A stretch of DNA of 64,000 nucleotides from GCA-002708145 sp045562755 (lineage in GTDB: Bacteria > Chloroflexota > Dehalococcoidia > Lucifugimonadales > Lucifugimonadaceae), in contig JBJKVF010000006.1 of assembly GCA_045562755.1 (NCBI GenBank), forward strand, positions 558,001 to 622,000, read 5' to 3'. The notes beneath the pieces were generated by a model. The model was not told the DNA's origin, searched no databases, and saw nothing but the letters and a program-made list of their open reading frames with translations. Made by a program: the position numbers and the translations under genes. Below, piece after piece: positions 16,893-24,972 of this stretch (within the stretch, counting starts at the first letter, position 1; every line of letters starts with the position of its first letter).

Positions 16893-17816
16893 TTAGCCTC
16901 TTGTTTCTAGTGGAAGATCAGGATTATTCCCCCATTCTATCCAAGAGCCATCATATACCTTTACCTCTTCATAACCCAAAAGTTCTGTAAGAACAAACCA
17001 TGTGTGGGTAGCACGAACTGCTGTTTGACATAATGTATAAATACCTTTATCAGTTTTTATACCTTTATTTTCATATATTTGTTTTAGTGTTTTGGCATCT
17101 AAAAATTCTCCAGATTCATTGACTGCATTAACCCAGTTAACATTTGAGGAATTTGGAATATGCCCACCTCTATCAGCTCTAACATCTTTACCTATATATT
17201 CATCTGGGCTTCTGGTATCACATACAATTTTTGATGGGTCATCGACTGATTCTAAAATCTCTTCCCAGCCTGCTATTAAGTTTATGTTTGGCTCTTTCTC
17301 AAATTTATAATTGGAAAGTGAAACAGATTCTGTAGTTAAAGAAATCGGGAAATCATTTTCTGACCAATAATTCCAAGAACCATCAAGAAGTCTAGAATCA
17401 CTATGACCATATACCTCTAAGGCCCATAATCCTCTTGAAGCCCATAAATTACTTATACTGTCATAAAAAATTACAGTATCATCATTTTTTATACCTATAG
17501 ATGATAACGCGTTACTAATATGATCAGCTGAAGGTAACATACCCTTAACACCATTAGAATCTTCCCACTGAAACACCTCACTAGGAGTTAATCTTTGCGC
17601 TCCAGGAATATGACCTTTCTGATAATCCTCTTCACTTCTAACATCAATAATTTTTACTTTTTCATTTTCTAGATTTTCCTTAAGCCACTCTGATGAAACT
17701 AATTTCGATGTACTATGATATCCTCTAGAATTTAAACTCTTATCTTCATTAGACTCTGTTGTACAAGAAATGATTCCTAACAACAAAAATATAACTAAAA
17801 ATAATTTTTTCTCCAT
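16893..17816 (-). CDS. Lipoprotein sulfurtransferase with two rhodanese domains
   Basis: 307 aa. The signal peptide ends in lipobox GIISC (Cys18), so it is anchored outside the cytoplasmic membrane. Two rhodanese domains follow (about 35-155 and 170-300). The C-terminal domain has the active loop CQTAVRA with Cys263; the N-terminal one lacks a Cys at that place (YDSISNLWA), the usual division of labour in thiosulfate/3-mercaptopyruvate sulfurtransferases. It is the last gene of the sulfur operon after the TusA-like carrier and YeeE transporter, so it may prepare sulfane sulfur from thiosulfate for import. Confidence 0.85.
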   Translation of the reverse strand: MEKKLFLVIFLLLGIISCTTESNEDKSLNSRGYHSTSKLVSSEWLKENLENEKVKIIDVRSEEDYQKGHIPGAQRLTPSEVFQWEDSNGVKGMLPSADHISNALSSIGIKNDDTVIFYDSISNLWASRGLWALEVYGHSDSRLLDGSWNYWSENDFPISLTTESVSLSNYKFEKEPNINLIAGWEEILESVDDPSKIVCDTRSPDEYIGKDVRADRGGHIPNSSNVNWVNAVNESGEFLDAKTLKQIYENKGIKTDKGIYTLCQTAVRATHTWFVLTELLGYEEVKVYDGSWIEWGNNPDLPLETRG

Positions 17817-17837
17817 GATAATCTCCTTATTTAATAA

Positions 17838-18065
17838 TCATTTACTTAATGTAATTTTCCATTCACTTGAATCTATCTCAGATATTTCAACTTCGTAGCC
17901 TCTCTTAATTGCCTGAGGTGGTATAGTTGATAAAGCAGGTGAATGATCAGTTATAATTTCTAATAAATTTATAGAATCATTTTTATCTAAATATTCATTA
18001 GTTTTTAGCATTGGATACGGACAAATTTCCCCCCTTAAATCTAAAACAACATTATTTCCAGGCAT
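17838..18065 (-). CDS. tusA: TusA/SirA-family sulfur carrier (TsuB-like)
   Basis: 75 aa. LDLRGEICPYPMLK holds the conserved CPYP motif with the sulfur-carrying Cys near residue 15. The ATG at 18065 has AAGGAG about 7 nt upstream; a TTG directly before it is also possible. Such carriers pair with YeeE-type thiosulfate transporters (TsuA/TsuB) to receive sulfur inside the cell, and here the transporter is two genes upstream in the same operon. It overlaps the preceding ORF by 14 nt. Confidence 0.9.
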   Translation of the reverse strand: MPGNNVVLDLRGEICPYPMLKTNEYLDKNDSINLLEIITDHSPALSTIPPQAIKRGYEVEISEIDSSEWKITLSK

Positions 18066-18297
18066 CAATTTTCTCCTTTTTTAATTTAATTTTCCAGATT
18101 TCATTACTCATGGAAATTTTAATATTTATATTTTTTTTCAATATTTTTGATGGAAGATATTTAATTATTATTTCCTCATTTGTGTAAATTTCATAATCAT
18201 TATTATCGTTTGATATAGTTTCTATAATTTCCTCAAGTTTAATAATTTGAGCTTTTACTGGTTGATCAATTAAATTAATTTTATTTAAAACACTCAT
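18052..18297 (-). CDS. Small cytoplasmic protein of the sulfur operon, unknown
   Basis: 81 aa, very rich in Ile, Lys, Asn and Glu, without cysteine. It starts 3 nt after the transporter gene and overlaps the TusA-like gene by 14 nt, so translation is probably coupled. The ending EIWKIKLKKE resembles the last strand of TusA-like proteins (EWKITLSK in its neighbour), and the size is the same, so it may be a degenerate, Cys-less TusA fold. This is a guess from pattern only. Confidence 0.6.
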   Translation of the reverse strand: MSVLNKINLIDQPVKAQIIKLEEIIETISNDNNDYEIYTNEEIIIKYLPSKILKKNINIKISMSNEIWKIKLKKEKIDAWK

Positions 18298-18300
18298 ACC

Positions 18301-19533
18301 CTAACCAAGCCTTCTTATAATTTTAGTTCCAATAAAAGATCCAAAAAATAAACTTAGCCCAAAAACCCACCCTGATAATGAAAGAGATGGAATGGCTGAT
18401 AAAAATGCACCAATAGTACATCCGATTCCAAGGCTAGCGGAGTATCCCATCATCACCCCTCCAGATAATGATTGGTAATATCGCTTAATCTCTTTTGGCC
18501 TTCTAATTTTAAATTCGTTTGAAAATAGTGCTGAAATCAAGGCGCCAAAAAATACACCTACAGTACTCACAAAAGTATGAGATATTATGCCACTTGATTC
18601 AATTGAACCCAAACATCCACTTAATGATCCAATTCCACTTAATACCCCATCACTAAAATTAAAAATTTTAGATATAGTCAATGACTGCTTCATTATTTCT
18701 CCAGTTACACCAGGAGGTGAATGAAACAAAAAGTAAACTATAGATATAAAACCAACAGATAAACCTCCAAATTTAATAGACCAGCTTTTGATAAAAACAG
18801 AGTGTATAGAGATTTTCAGTTTATCAGTTAGGTTCTCAGGTTCTTGGCTTTTTATATCTTTTATTTTATATTCAACAATCCCAGATTTAGATTCAAAAAA
18901 TAATACTAAAATATATATAATAAATAAACCTATGAGGGTTAATAATAAACTCATTCCATAACCCAAAGAATATGTAGATGGTAAAAATATTTTTGATTCA
19001 TTACTTATAAAATTTACCCACCAAAAATCCCATGTTATGATTAGTAAAATTGAACCTATTATCACGCCGAACAAAGTAATAACTGAGGCAACATAACCTT
19101 CAGCTACTCTATAGATTGTTCCAGATATACAACCACCAGAAATAACCATACCAACTCCAAATAATACACCCGCAACAATTGTGGATAAACCAACAGGTAA
19201 TACATGAGCAGAACTAGGATATTCTCCAGCTAAAGGATTAGGAAGTATCCAATTTAGAATACCTATAAATCCAATAGAAGATACGGTCAGAGCAATTAAT
19301 ACACCTTTCATATTTTGACCTGAACCAAACAAAAATAAATCCCTAAAAGATGATGCAAAACAAAATCTCGACTTCTGTAAGGTAAATCCAAGCGCGCAAG
19401 CTGCTAACCATATAGCAGCATCTGATGTGTTAATTGAAGCTATATAGGAACTAAAAAATAATCCTATTATAAGCAAAAATAATCCAACTGATATTTGTCG
19501 ATTTATTTGAACTTTATTTATGTTATTCATCAT
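18301..19533 (-). CDS. yeeE: YeeE/YedE-family sulfur-compound transporter (TsuA-type thiosulfate uptake)
   Basis: 410 aa from the first of two adjacent ATGs just after the attenuator; a longer frame would run through the terminator hairpin. About ten to twelve hydrophobic segments in two halves. Conserved Cys and Gly motifs of the family are present: KSRFCFASSFRD (about 50), SGGCISGTIYRVAEG (about 135), SGCLGS (about 315) and GIGCTIGAF (about 380), the Cys residues that relay thiosulfate in TsuA. Downstream TusA-like and rhodanese genes support sulfur uptake. Expression is probably controlled by cysteine-dependent attenuation. Confidence 0.85.
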   Translation of the reverse strand: MMNNINKVQINRQISVGLFLLIIGLFFSSYIASINTSDAAIWLAACALGFTLQKSRFCFASSFRDLFLFGSGQNMKGVLIALTVSSIGFIGILNWILPNPLAGEYPSSAHVLPVGLSTIVAGVLFGVGMVISGGCISGTIYRVAEGYVASVITLFGVIIGSILLIITWDFWWVNFISNESKIFLPSTYSLGYGMSLLLTLIGLFIIYILVLFFESKSGIVEYKIKDIKSQEPENLTDKLKISIHSVFIKSWSIKFGGLSVGFISIVYFLFHSPPGVTGEIMKQSLTISKIFNFSDGVLSGIGSLSGCLGSIESSGIISHTFVSTVGVFFGALISALFSNEFKIRRPKEIKRYYQSLSGGVMMGYSASLGIGCTIGAFLSAIPSLSLSGWVFGLSLFFGSFIGTKIIRRLG

Positions 19534-19546
19534 TAAATTTTTCCAT

Positions 19547-19574
19547 AAAAAAAACCCCAGATGGTTTGGGGTTT
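19547..19574 (-). terminator. Attenuator terminator upstream of yeeE
   Basis: On the minus strand AAACCCCA (19567-19574) pairs with TGGGGTTT (19552-19559) around a 7-nt loop and runs into a T-tract reaching 19547. The hairpin ends 14 nt before the transporter start, so it cannot serve an upstream coding gene and must act as an attenuator. An alternative partner for its 5' arm lies in the leader ORF. Confidence 0.9.
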
Positions 19575-19630
19575 CTGTATTACAATCTTCTAAATAATTT
19601 AAACTAAACTGAAGAAACCCTCGGAGTTTC
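19569..19630 (-). promoter_or_regulatory. Cysteine attenuator: protector, antiterminator and terminator pairings
   Basis: Reading the minus strand: segment 1 GAAAC (19626-19630), directly after the Cys codons, can pair with GTTTC inside segment 2. Segment 2 GGGTTTC (19614-19620) is a perfect 7-nt complement of segment 3 GAAACCC (19569-19575), and segment 3 is also the 5' arm of the terminator. Pairings 2:3 and 3:4 are exclusive. A ribosome stalled on the Cys codons would cover segment 1, free segment 2, form 2:3 and let transcription pass into yeeE. Confidence 0.8.
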
Positions 19631-19681
19631 ACAACATGAGCAACAACAGTTTATGTTTTTATTTGAGTATTTAGTAATCAT
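19604..19681 (-). CDS. Cys-rich leader peptide (25 aa)
   Basis: An ATG-to-TAG frame of 26 codons encodes a 25-residue peptide whose residues 12-17 read CCCSCC, i.e. five Cys codons (TGT/TGC) in six. It lies 37 nt below the stop of the upstream gene and just before a mutually exclusive hairpin system and the yeeE terminator. The amino acid measured fits the regulated function, sulfur acquisition for cysteine. No Shine-Dalgarno is visible, and the promoter position suggests a leaderless message. Confidence 0.85.
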   Translation of the reverse strand: MITKYSNKNINCCCSCCETPRVSSV

Positions 19682-19688
19682 AACAATA

Positions 19689-19716
19689 ATTGTAACAATT
19701 TTTTAATAAAATTCAA
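19689..19716 (-). promoter_or_regulatory. Sigma-70-type promoter of the attenuated sulfur operon
   Basis: On the minus strand TTGAAT (19711-19716), a 16-nt spacer and TACAAT (19689-19694). Seven nt separate the -10 box from the A of the leader-peptide ATG, so the transcript probably begins at or beside the start codon. The -35 box sits 2 nt downstream of the preceding gene's stop codon. Confidence 0.65.
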
Positions 19717-19718
19717 TA

Positions 19719-20615
19719 CTACTTAAGATAATCGAAATTATATTTTGAATATATCTTCTTTAATAAGAGTAATTTATTTTCATAATTTCCTTTATCTTCT
19801 ATAATCCAACAAATACTAAGAACCATTCGAACAAATACCCATGCAATTAATTTATCTTCATCAAGTAAAAGATTTTTTGAAAGCCTTGAGACCCTTTCTT
19901 TAAAAATATAATTTATTCTATTCAAATGATAATCTTCATTATCAAAAAAATCGAATATTGATACTTCATAATATATATTGGATAAAATTCCCTTAGGATC
20001 GATTATTTTCCATTTTGAACCATGAAGTATGATATTTTCGAGATGAAGGTCTCCGTGAAATATACTTTTAGGTTGAGAGTCATTAAGTAAAAATTTTGCA
20101 ATATGAATGCCTTTCCTTTGAAATTCTATAAAATTTTTTTCATTATGTTTTACCTCTAATGATTTAAAGATTTCGTCTACAGGCAAAATTGATCTTATTT
20201 GTGAATTCTTATTTTTAGAAATAGACTTGACTAAATTTGTGTAAATATCGATTTTTTCAAAAATATTTTTTTTATTAAAATGTTTCAAACTATACCCAGG
20301 TTCACCTTGCAACATAATCATTGCATTTTTACTGCTAATATAGTCTAAGACTTTGATTGATATATCAGAAAAATTATTAAGTAAGTCGTATTCTTGACTT
20401 ATATCTTTAGAGTTATAACCCATCTTAACTACGACATTTTTATTTTCTTTTATAGCTGTAAAAATGAAATTCCAAGATAAATCTGGAAAAATTTTTGGTT
20501 TACTCAATTGAAAATTTTTACAAATTTCATGCATCTGATCTGTTAAATTTTCCAACCATAATGTACCACTTTCACCATATTTATTTGTGATATTATTATT
20601 GAGTTTTTGAATCAT
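19719..20615 (-). CDS. Aminoglycoside/hydroxyurea phosphotransferase-like kinase (APH(6) type)
   Basis: 298 aa. Kinase-like fold with IFHGDLHLENI (catalytic HGD, about 186) and a metal-binding IIDPKG (about 205), the wording usual for APH(6)/hydroxyurea kinases. An N-terminal VVVKMGY holds the ATP-anchoring Lys. True antibiotic inactivation is uncertain: in environmental genomes this fold phosphorylates many small alcohols. It starts 2 nt after the DapA-like gene stop, suggesting one unit with it. Confidence 0.75.
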   Translation of the reverse strand: MIQKLNNNITNKYGESGTLWLENLTDQMHEICKNFQLSKPKIFPDLSWNFIFTAIKENKNVVVKMGYNSKDISQEYDLLNNFSDISIKVLDYISSKNAMIMLQGEPGYSLKHFNKKNIFEKIDIYTNLVKSISKNKNSQIRSILPVDEIFKSLEVKHNEKNFIEFQRKGIHIAKFLLNDSQPKSIFHGDLHLENIILHGSKWKIIDPKGILSNIYYEVSIFDFFDNEDYHLNRINYIFKERVSRLSKNLLLDEDKLIAWVFVRMVLSICWIIEDKGNYENKLLLLKKIYSKYNFDYLK

Positions 20616-20617
20616 AT

Positions 20618-21526
20618 TTAGAAAAAATTACTCTTAACTTTATCGAAAATTCTATCGGCTTCAATATAATCAAAATCATCCATAACAGACTTAATTGGGT
20701 ATCTTACAATATAATTTTTTATAATTCCTCTCTTCCAAAAAAAATACTTATAAGCACTATAACTAAAGTTTAATTCAAAGAGTAGGCTTTCTAACATTAA
20801 GTTCCAAGTATTAATTGCATCATTATTTATTTGATTGTTTTTAGACTTTCTTAATTCATTCCATAGTTTTAGATGTGCTTCTATCATATGACCTGATGGC
20901 ATTAGACCATCAGACCCCCTTCTATATTCATCAATGATTCTTCTACCTCCACCACCTCCCATAATAGATTTAATTTTATTTGCACATTTATCCTTGATTA
21001 ACTGATGCATATGACCTGAGTCGTTTGTTTCCTCTTTGAGAAAATCTACCTTATCAATCTCATTAATAATCTTAATCAAAATATCAGGTGGAATAGGATT
21101 CCCGTCAGGAGACCTATTATTTTGCACCCAAATATTTACATTAGTCGCCCGTGAGATTTCTGAATAAAAATCATAGAACTCACTATCATTCTTGAAGCTC
21201 AGAAGTGGAGTCATTAATACAGATTCAATTCCTAAACCTTCTGCATATTTTGCATTCTGAATAATATTATCAACATTATTTGCTGATACTCCAGCGATTA
21301 TAGGTATCTCTTCTTTCACCACTTCGGTTGCAGTCTTAAGAATAGCTTTTTTTTCATTGTCACTTAATTTAGAAACTTCTGAAACATTTGCAGGTATAAG
21401 CATTCCATGAGAACCTTTATCAACTAAAAATTCAAAACATTTCTCTAAAGATTTTTGATCAATAGAAAGGTCTAAATTAAAAGGTGTGATAGGTATTGAA
21501 AAAATACCACTATAAATATTTTTCAT
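20618..21526 (-). CDS. DapA/N-acetylneuraminate lyase-family protein
   Basis: 302 aa TIM barrel. The family G-x-x-x-E block appears as LIPANVSEVSKLS (about 42), IIAGVSANN follows near 80, and the Schiff-base Lys lies in VDFLKEET (about 163). The Tyr that normally precedes it (ILYN-P) is replaced: the segment reads NIWVQNNRSPDGNP. It may therefore act as a different aldolase or hydro-lyase. MGGGGGRR replaces the usual G-G-D/N region. It sits with an APH-like kinase and an unknown protein on one strand, perhaps a small-molecule pathway. Confidence 0.75.
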   Translation of the reverse strand: MKNIYSGIFSIPITPFNLDLSIDQKSLEKCFEFLVDKGSHGMLIPANVSEVSKLSDNEKKAILKTATEVVKEEIPIIAGVSANNVDNIIQNAKYAEGLGIESVLMTPLLSFKNDSEFYDFYSEISRATNVNIWVQNNRSPDGNPIPPDILIKIINEIDKVDFLKEETNDSGHMHQLIKDKCANKIKSIMGGGGGRRIIDEYRRGSDGLMPSGHMIEAHLKLWNELRKSKNNQINNDAINTWNLMLESLLFELNFSYSAYKYFFWKRGIIKNYIVRYPIKSVMDDFDYIEADRIFDKVKSNFF

Positions 21527-21547
21527 AATAAAATTACTAAAAACTAT

Positions 21548-22123
21548 TTAACCGGAATCAAGGCATAAATGAGCCATCTTATTTATTGTATTCCAATGAT
21601 TGATTTTTAAGTTCAAACTCCCTCTGGATCCAATTTTTCTTCCTTTGGGTTCGATTTCTATAGCATAACCAGAAAAATTATCATGTAAGCTTTGTACTCT
21701 TATATCTCCTATTTCAAAAGCCAAATTATTAATTTCATTATCATTTGCAAAAATTTCAGATAATGATTTCCCAAAACTATTAGGCTTCCAAATAATTTCT
21801 TTGACTTTACCAAAAATAGGAAAATTTTTTTTTCTAGTAGTTTGAATATCTAATAGATCTTCCTTAGATTTAATTTTTTCTGATGGTACTGCAAAATAAT
21901 GCCACCATCTAGGTGGATTATCTTTACCGCCATCTTTTTTTAATATATTTATATACTTTACTGGAGAATCTTCCAAAATTTCTATAATACCTAAGCTTCT
22001 CTGATACCAAGAATTAAATAGTTTTTCTTCAACTACCTTTCTTTCCGATAATTTACACTTAATCCCAATGTTAACGAGATTTTCATATAAATTATCTCTA
22101 GTTTTATCTCTTAAATTCTGCAT
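21548..22123 (-). CDS. Hypothetical protein
   Basis: 191 aa, soluble and basic, no signal or membrane segment. Notable segment DNPPRWWHYFAVP near residue 68 and a Gly/Arg-rich GRKIGSRGS near 168. I recognise no family. It lies 21 nt upstream of the DapA-like gene on the same strand and divergent from exonuclease III, so it probably heads the three-gene unit. Confidence 0.6.
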   Translation of the reverse strand: MQNLRDKTRDNLYENLVNIGIKCKLSERKVVEEKLFNSWYQRSLGIIEILEDSPVKYINILKKDGGKDNPPRWWHYFAVPSEKIKSKEDLLDIQTTRKKNFPIFGKVKEIIWKPNSFGKSLSEIFANDNEINNLAFEIGDIRVQSLHDNFSGYAIEIEPKGRKIGSRGSLNLKINHWNTINKMAHLCLDSG

Positions 22124-22198
22124 AAATTGATTGATATATGTTTAATAATAGTTTTTAATTTAAATTATCTTGAAAATAAAAACTATTATATATGAATT

Positions 22199-22954
22199 AT
22201 GAAATTATTATCATGGAACGTTAATGGAATTAGAGCTTGTTTGAAAAAAGATTTCATGACTTTCTTCAATGAAATGGATGCTGATATTTTTTCTTTACAA
22301 GAAACAAAAGCAAATCCTGATCAAGTTGAAATAAATACTCCTGGATATGAACAATTTTGGAATAGCGCAGAAAAAAAAGGATATTCAGGAACATTAGTAT
22401 TTACTAAGAAAGAACCTATAAGCGTTTCTAATGGGATAGGTATCAAGGAACATGATAATGAAGGCCGAGTAATAACTTTAGAATATGAAAAATTTTTCTT
22501 AGTAAATGTTTATACTCCAAACTCAAAAAGAGAGCTCGAAAGACTTGAATATAGAGAAAAAGAATGGGATGTGGAATTCCTAAAATATCTAAAAAATCTT
22601 GAAAAAACTAAGCCTGTTATTTTTTGTGGAGACTTAAATGTTGCCCATAAAGAGATTGACCTTAAAAATCCCAAAGCAAATGTGAGAAATGCTGGTTTTA
22701 CCGTCGAAGAAAGAAAAGGTTTCGATAATATTGTCGCTAATGGATTCATTGACACATTTAGGTATTTCAATAAAGAAGGAGAAAATTATACTTGGTGGAG
22801 CTATATGGGTGGAGCTAGGTTTAGAAATGTTGGGTGGAGAATAGACTATTTTTGTATTTCTTCCAGTATTGAAAAAAATCTTAAAAAAGCAGAAATCTTC
22901 CCAGAAATTATGGGTTCTGATCACTGCCCAGTAAGTATAGAAATTGATATATAG
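22199..22954 (+). CDS. xth: Exodeoxyribonuclease III (AP endonuclease)
   Basis: 251 aa. All metal and catalytic motifs of the ExoIII/APE1 fold are seen: LSWNVNGIRA at the start, LQETK with the metal Glu (about 34), GDLNVAHKEIDL (about 141), YTWWSYMGGARFRNVGWRIDYF and terminal GSDHCPVSIEI. It incises at abasic sites in base excision repair and fits with ung and ogt in the same window. It is followed 8 nt later by the thioredoxin-domain gene. Confidence 0.95.
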   Translation: MKLLSWNVNGIRACLKKDFMTFFNEMDADIFSLQETKANPDQVEINTPGYEQFWNSAEKKGYSGTLVFTKKEPISVSNGIGIKEHDNEGRVITLEYEKFFLVNVYTPNSKRELERLEYREKEWDVEFLKYLKNLEKTKPVIFCGDLNVAHKEIDLKNPKANVRNAGFTVEERKGFDNIVANGFIDTFRYFNKEGENYTWWSYMGGARFRNVGWRIDYFCISSSIEKNLKKAEIFPEIMGSDHCPVSIEIDI

Positions 22955-22962
22955 TTATAGAT

Positions 22963-24948
22963 TTGAATAGACTAAGCACTGAAAAATCAGAATATCTTCT
23001 TCAACATTCTAGAAATCCTGTTAATTGGTTTCCTTGGTGTGATGAAGCTTTTGAAAAAGCCAAGAAAGAAGATAAACCAATATTTTTATCTATTGGGTAT
23101 TCAAGCTGTCATTGGTGTCATGTCATGGAAAAAGAATCTTTTGAAAATATAGAAACAGCAAAGATTTTAAATGAAAACTTTATATCAATTAAAGTTGACA
23201 GAGAGGAAAGGCCTGATATAGATAGTCTTTATATGTATTCAGTTCAAATGATAAATGGAAGTGGAGGTTGGCCAGCCTCTATTTTTATGGATTATGAGGC
23301 AAAACCTTTTTTTGCAGGGACATACTTTCCTCAAAAAGATCATCACAATATTCCTGCATTTAATACTGTATTAGAAAAAATTATCGATCTTTATACAAAT
23401 CATCGAAAGAGCATTTATGAAAATATTAATCTAGTTTTTGAAAATTTAAGTAATCATTTTTCTCATAATAAGAAAATAGTAGAAATTAATAATTCTAATT
23501 TGTTTTCACTTCTTGAATCTCAGATTAAGCAATCATTCGACTTTGATAAAGGGGGGTTTGGTACCTTTCCTAAATTTCCAGAAACATCAAAATTATATCT
23601 ATTGATGCTTTTAGAAAAAAAATATAAAAATCACTATGGTAATAAATTATTATCATTAACATTGAAATCAATGATTAATGGTGGAATATTTGATCAAATA
23701 GGAGGAGGATTTTCAAGATATTCTACAGATAAAAAATGGCTTGTACCTCATTTTGAAAAAATGTTATATGATAATAGCTTAATGCTTTCAACAATCGCTA
23801 AAGCATATAAATTAGATAAAAAAGAATTATACATAGACACTATTAAAATAATAATTGATTTCCTTTTTAGAGAAATGAAAAACCCCAATGATCTTTTTTA
23901 CGCAAGCCAAGACGCAGATTCTGGAGGGGTAGAAGGCTCATATTACACTTGGGGATATGAAGAGCTAAAATTTATACTCTCATATGAAGACTATAATAAT
24001 ATAAAAGATTATTGGAATATTTCTGAAGAGGGAGATTTAGATGAGAAAAATATTCTAAATGTTAATGAAGACTATAATATTAAGTCGGAATATCTTCATA
24101 AAATTAAATCACAACTAATAGCTGTTAGACAAAAAAGAGAAAAGCCAAATACAGATAAGAAAAATATAACTTCTTGGAATTCACTACTTATCTCTGGTCT
24201 TTGCGAGTCATACAATGTTACAAAAAATGTAGATTACCTTAATCAAGCAATAAAAACAACAAATTCTATTCTAGATAATCTTACTACTGATAATAATCTT
24301 TTTCATACTCAGAATAATAATAAAAGTTTTTTAGAAGACTATTCATATTTTACAAAATCATTATTTGATTTATACAATTCATCTCAATGTTCTGAGTGGC
24401 TGGAACTAGCATATAAATTTAATTCTATTACTACAAAAAAATTTTGGGACCAAGAAAAAAATATTTTTTTTGATAATCCATTAAGTGAAGATCTTATAAT
24501 TAGAACTCATAATTTATTTGACCCTATGATACCTAATGCAGCTTCAGTAGCTTCAATTAATTGTTATATGGCATATAAATATACGGGAGAAAATATATAT
24601 TTAAATATAGCTGAATCCAGTTTGAAATCTGCATCTGAATTATTATCAAGCCACCCTCTGGAAGTGCCTAATTGGTTTAATTTATTTTATTTACTTAATG
24701 AAGAAAATATTGAAATATTCATATCTGGAGACAGTAATGATAAATTTTATAAAGAGGCTCAAAACTATATTCAAGGAAAATTACTTCCTACATCTATATT
24801 AGTTTCTAATGAAAATAAAGATTTTATTAATAAACTTCCTATAAGTAATGGAAGAACTAATGACAAAGAATCAAAAGTTTATATTTGTAAAAATTATATT
24901 TGCGATTTACCTATTGATAACATAGAAGAATTAATGAAAAAATTATAA
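22963..24948 (+). CDS. YyaL-type thioredoxin-domain protein (DUF255, spermatogenesis-associated protein 20 family)
   Basis: 661 aa. N-terminal thioredoxin-like domain with the family signature HSRNPVNWFPW and CHWCHVM (CxxC near 48-51), then a long (alpha/alpha)6-barrel region resembling glycoside epimerases, with DADSGGVEGSYYTW near 321. The biochemical role of this widespread family is not established. Start is TTG at 22963, since the conserved NRLSTEKSEYL begins there. Likely co-transcribed with xth (8 nt gap) and the photolyase-like gene (24 nt gap). Confidence 0.85.
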   Translation: MNRLSTEKSEYLLQHSRNPVNWFPWCDEAFEKAKKEDKPIFLSIGYSSCHWCHVMEKESFENIETAKILNENFISIKVDREERPDIDSLYMYSVQMINGSGGWPASIFMDYEAKPFFAGTYFPQKDHHNIPAFNTVLEKIIDLYTNHRKSIYENINLVFENLSNHFSHNKKIVEINNSNLFSLLESQIKQSFDFDKGGFGTFPKFPETSKLYLLMLLEKKYKNHYGNKLLSLTLKSMINGGIFDQIGGGFSRYSTDKKWLVPHFEKMLYDNSLMLSTIAKAYKLDKKELYIDTIKIIIDFLFREMKNPNDLFYASQDADSGGVEGSYYTWGYEELKFILSYEDYNNIKDYWNISEEGDLDEKNILNVNEDYNIKSEYLHKIKSQLIAVRQKREKPNTDKKNITSWNSLLISGLCESYNVTKNVDYLNQAIKTTNSILDNLTTDNNLFHTQNNNKSFLEDYSYFTKSLFDLYNSSQCSEWLELAYKFNSITTKKFWDQEKNIFFDNPLSEDLIIRTHNLFDPMIPNAASVASINCYMAYKYTGENIYLNIAESSLKSASELLSSHPLEVPNWFNLFYLLNEENIEIFISGDSNDKFYKEAQNYIQGKLLPTSILVSNENKDFINKLPISNGRTNDKESKVYICKNYICDLPIDNIEELMKKL

Positions 24949-24972
24949 AAATTATATTTGAGTTTTATTTAT

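Noticed and set aside
19534..19632. Longer N-terminus for the YeeE transporter starting at 19632
   Set aside because: It would translate through the attenuator hairpin and T-tract; the conserved family start follows the ATG at 19533.
19719..20615. Aminoglycoside resistance gene
   Set aside because: Only the APH fold and motif wording support it; the operon context is metabolic and the family has many non-antibiotic substrates.
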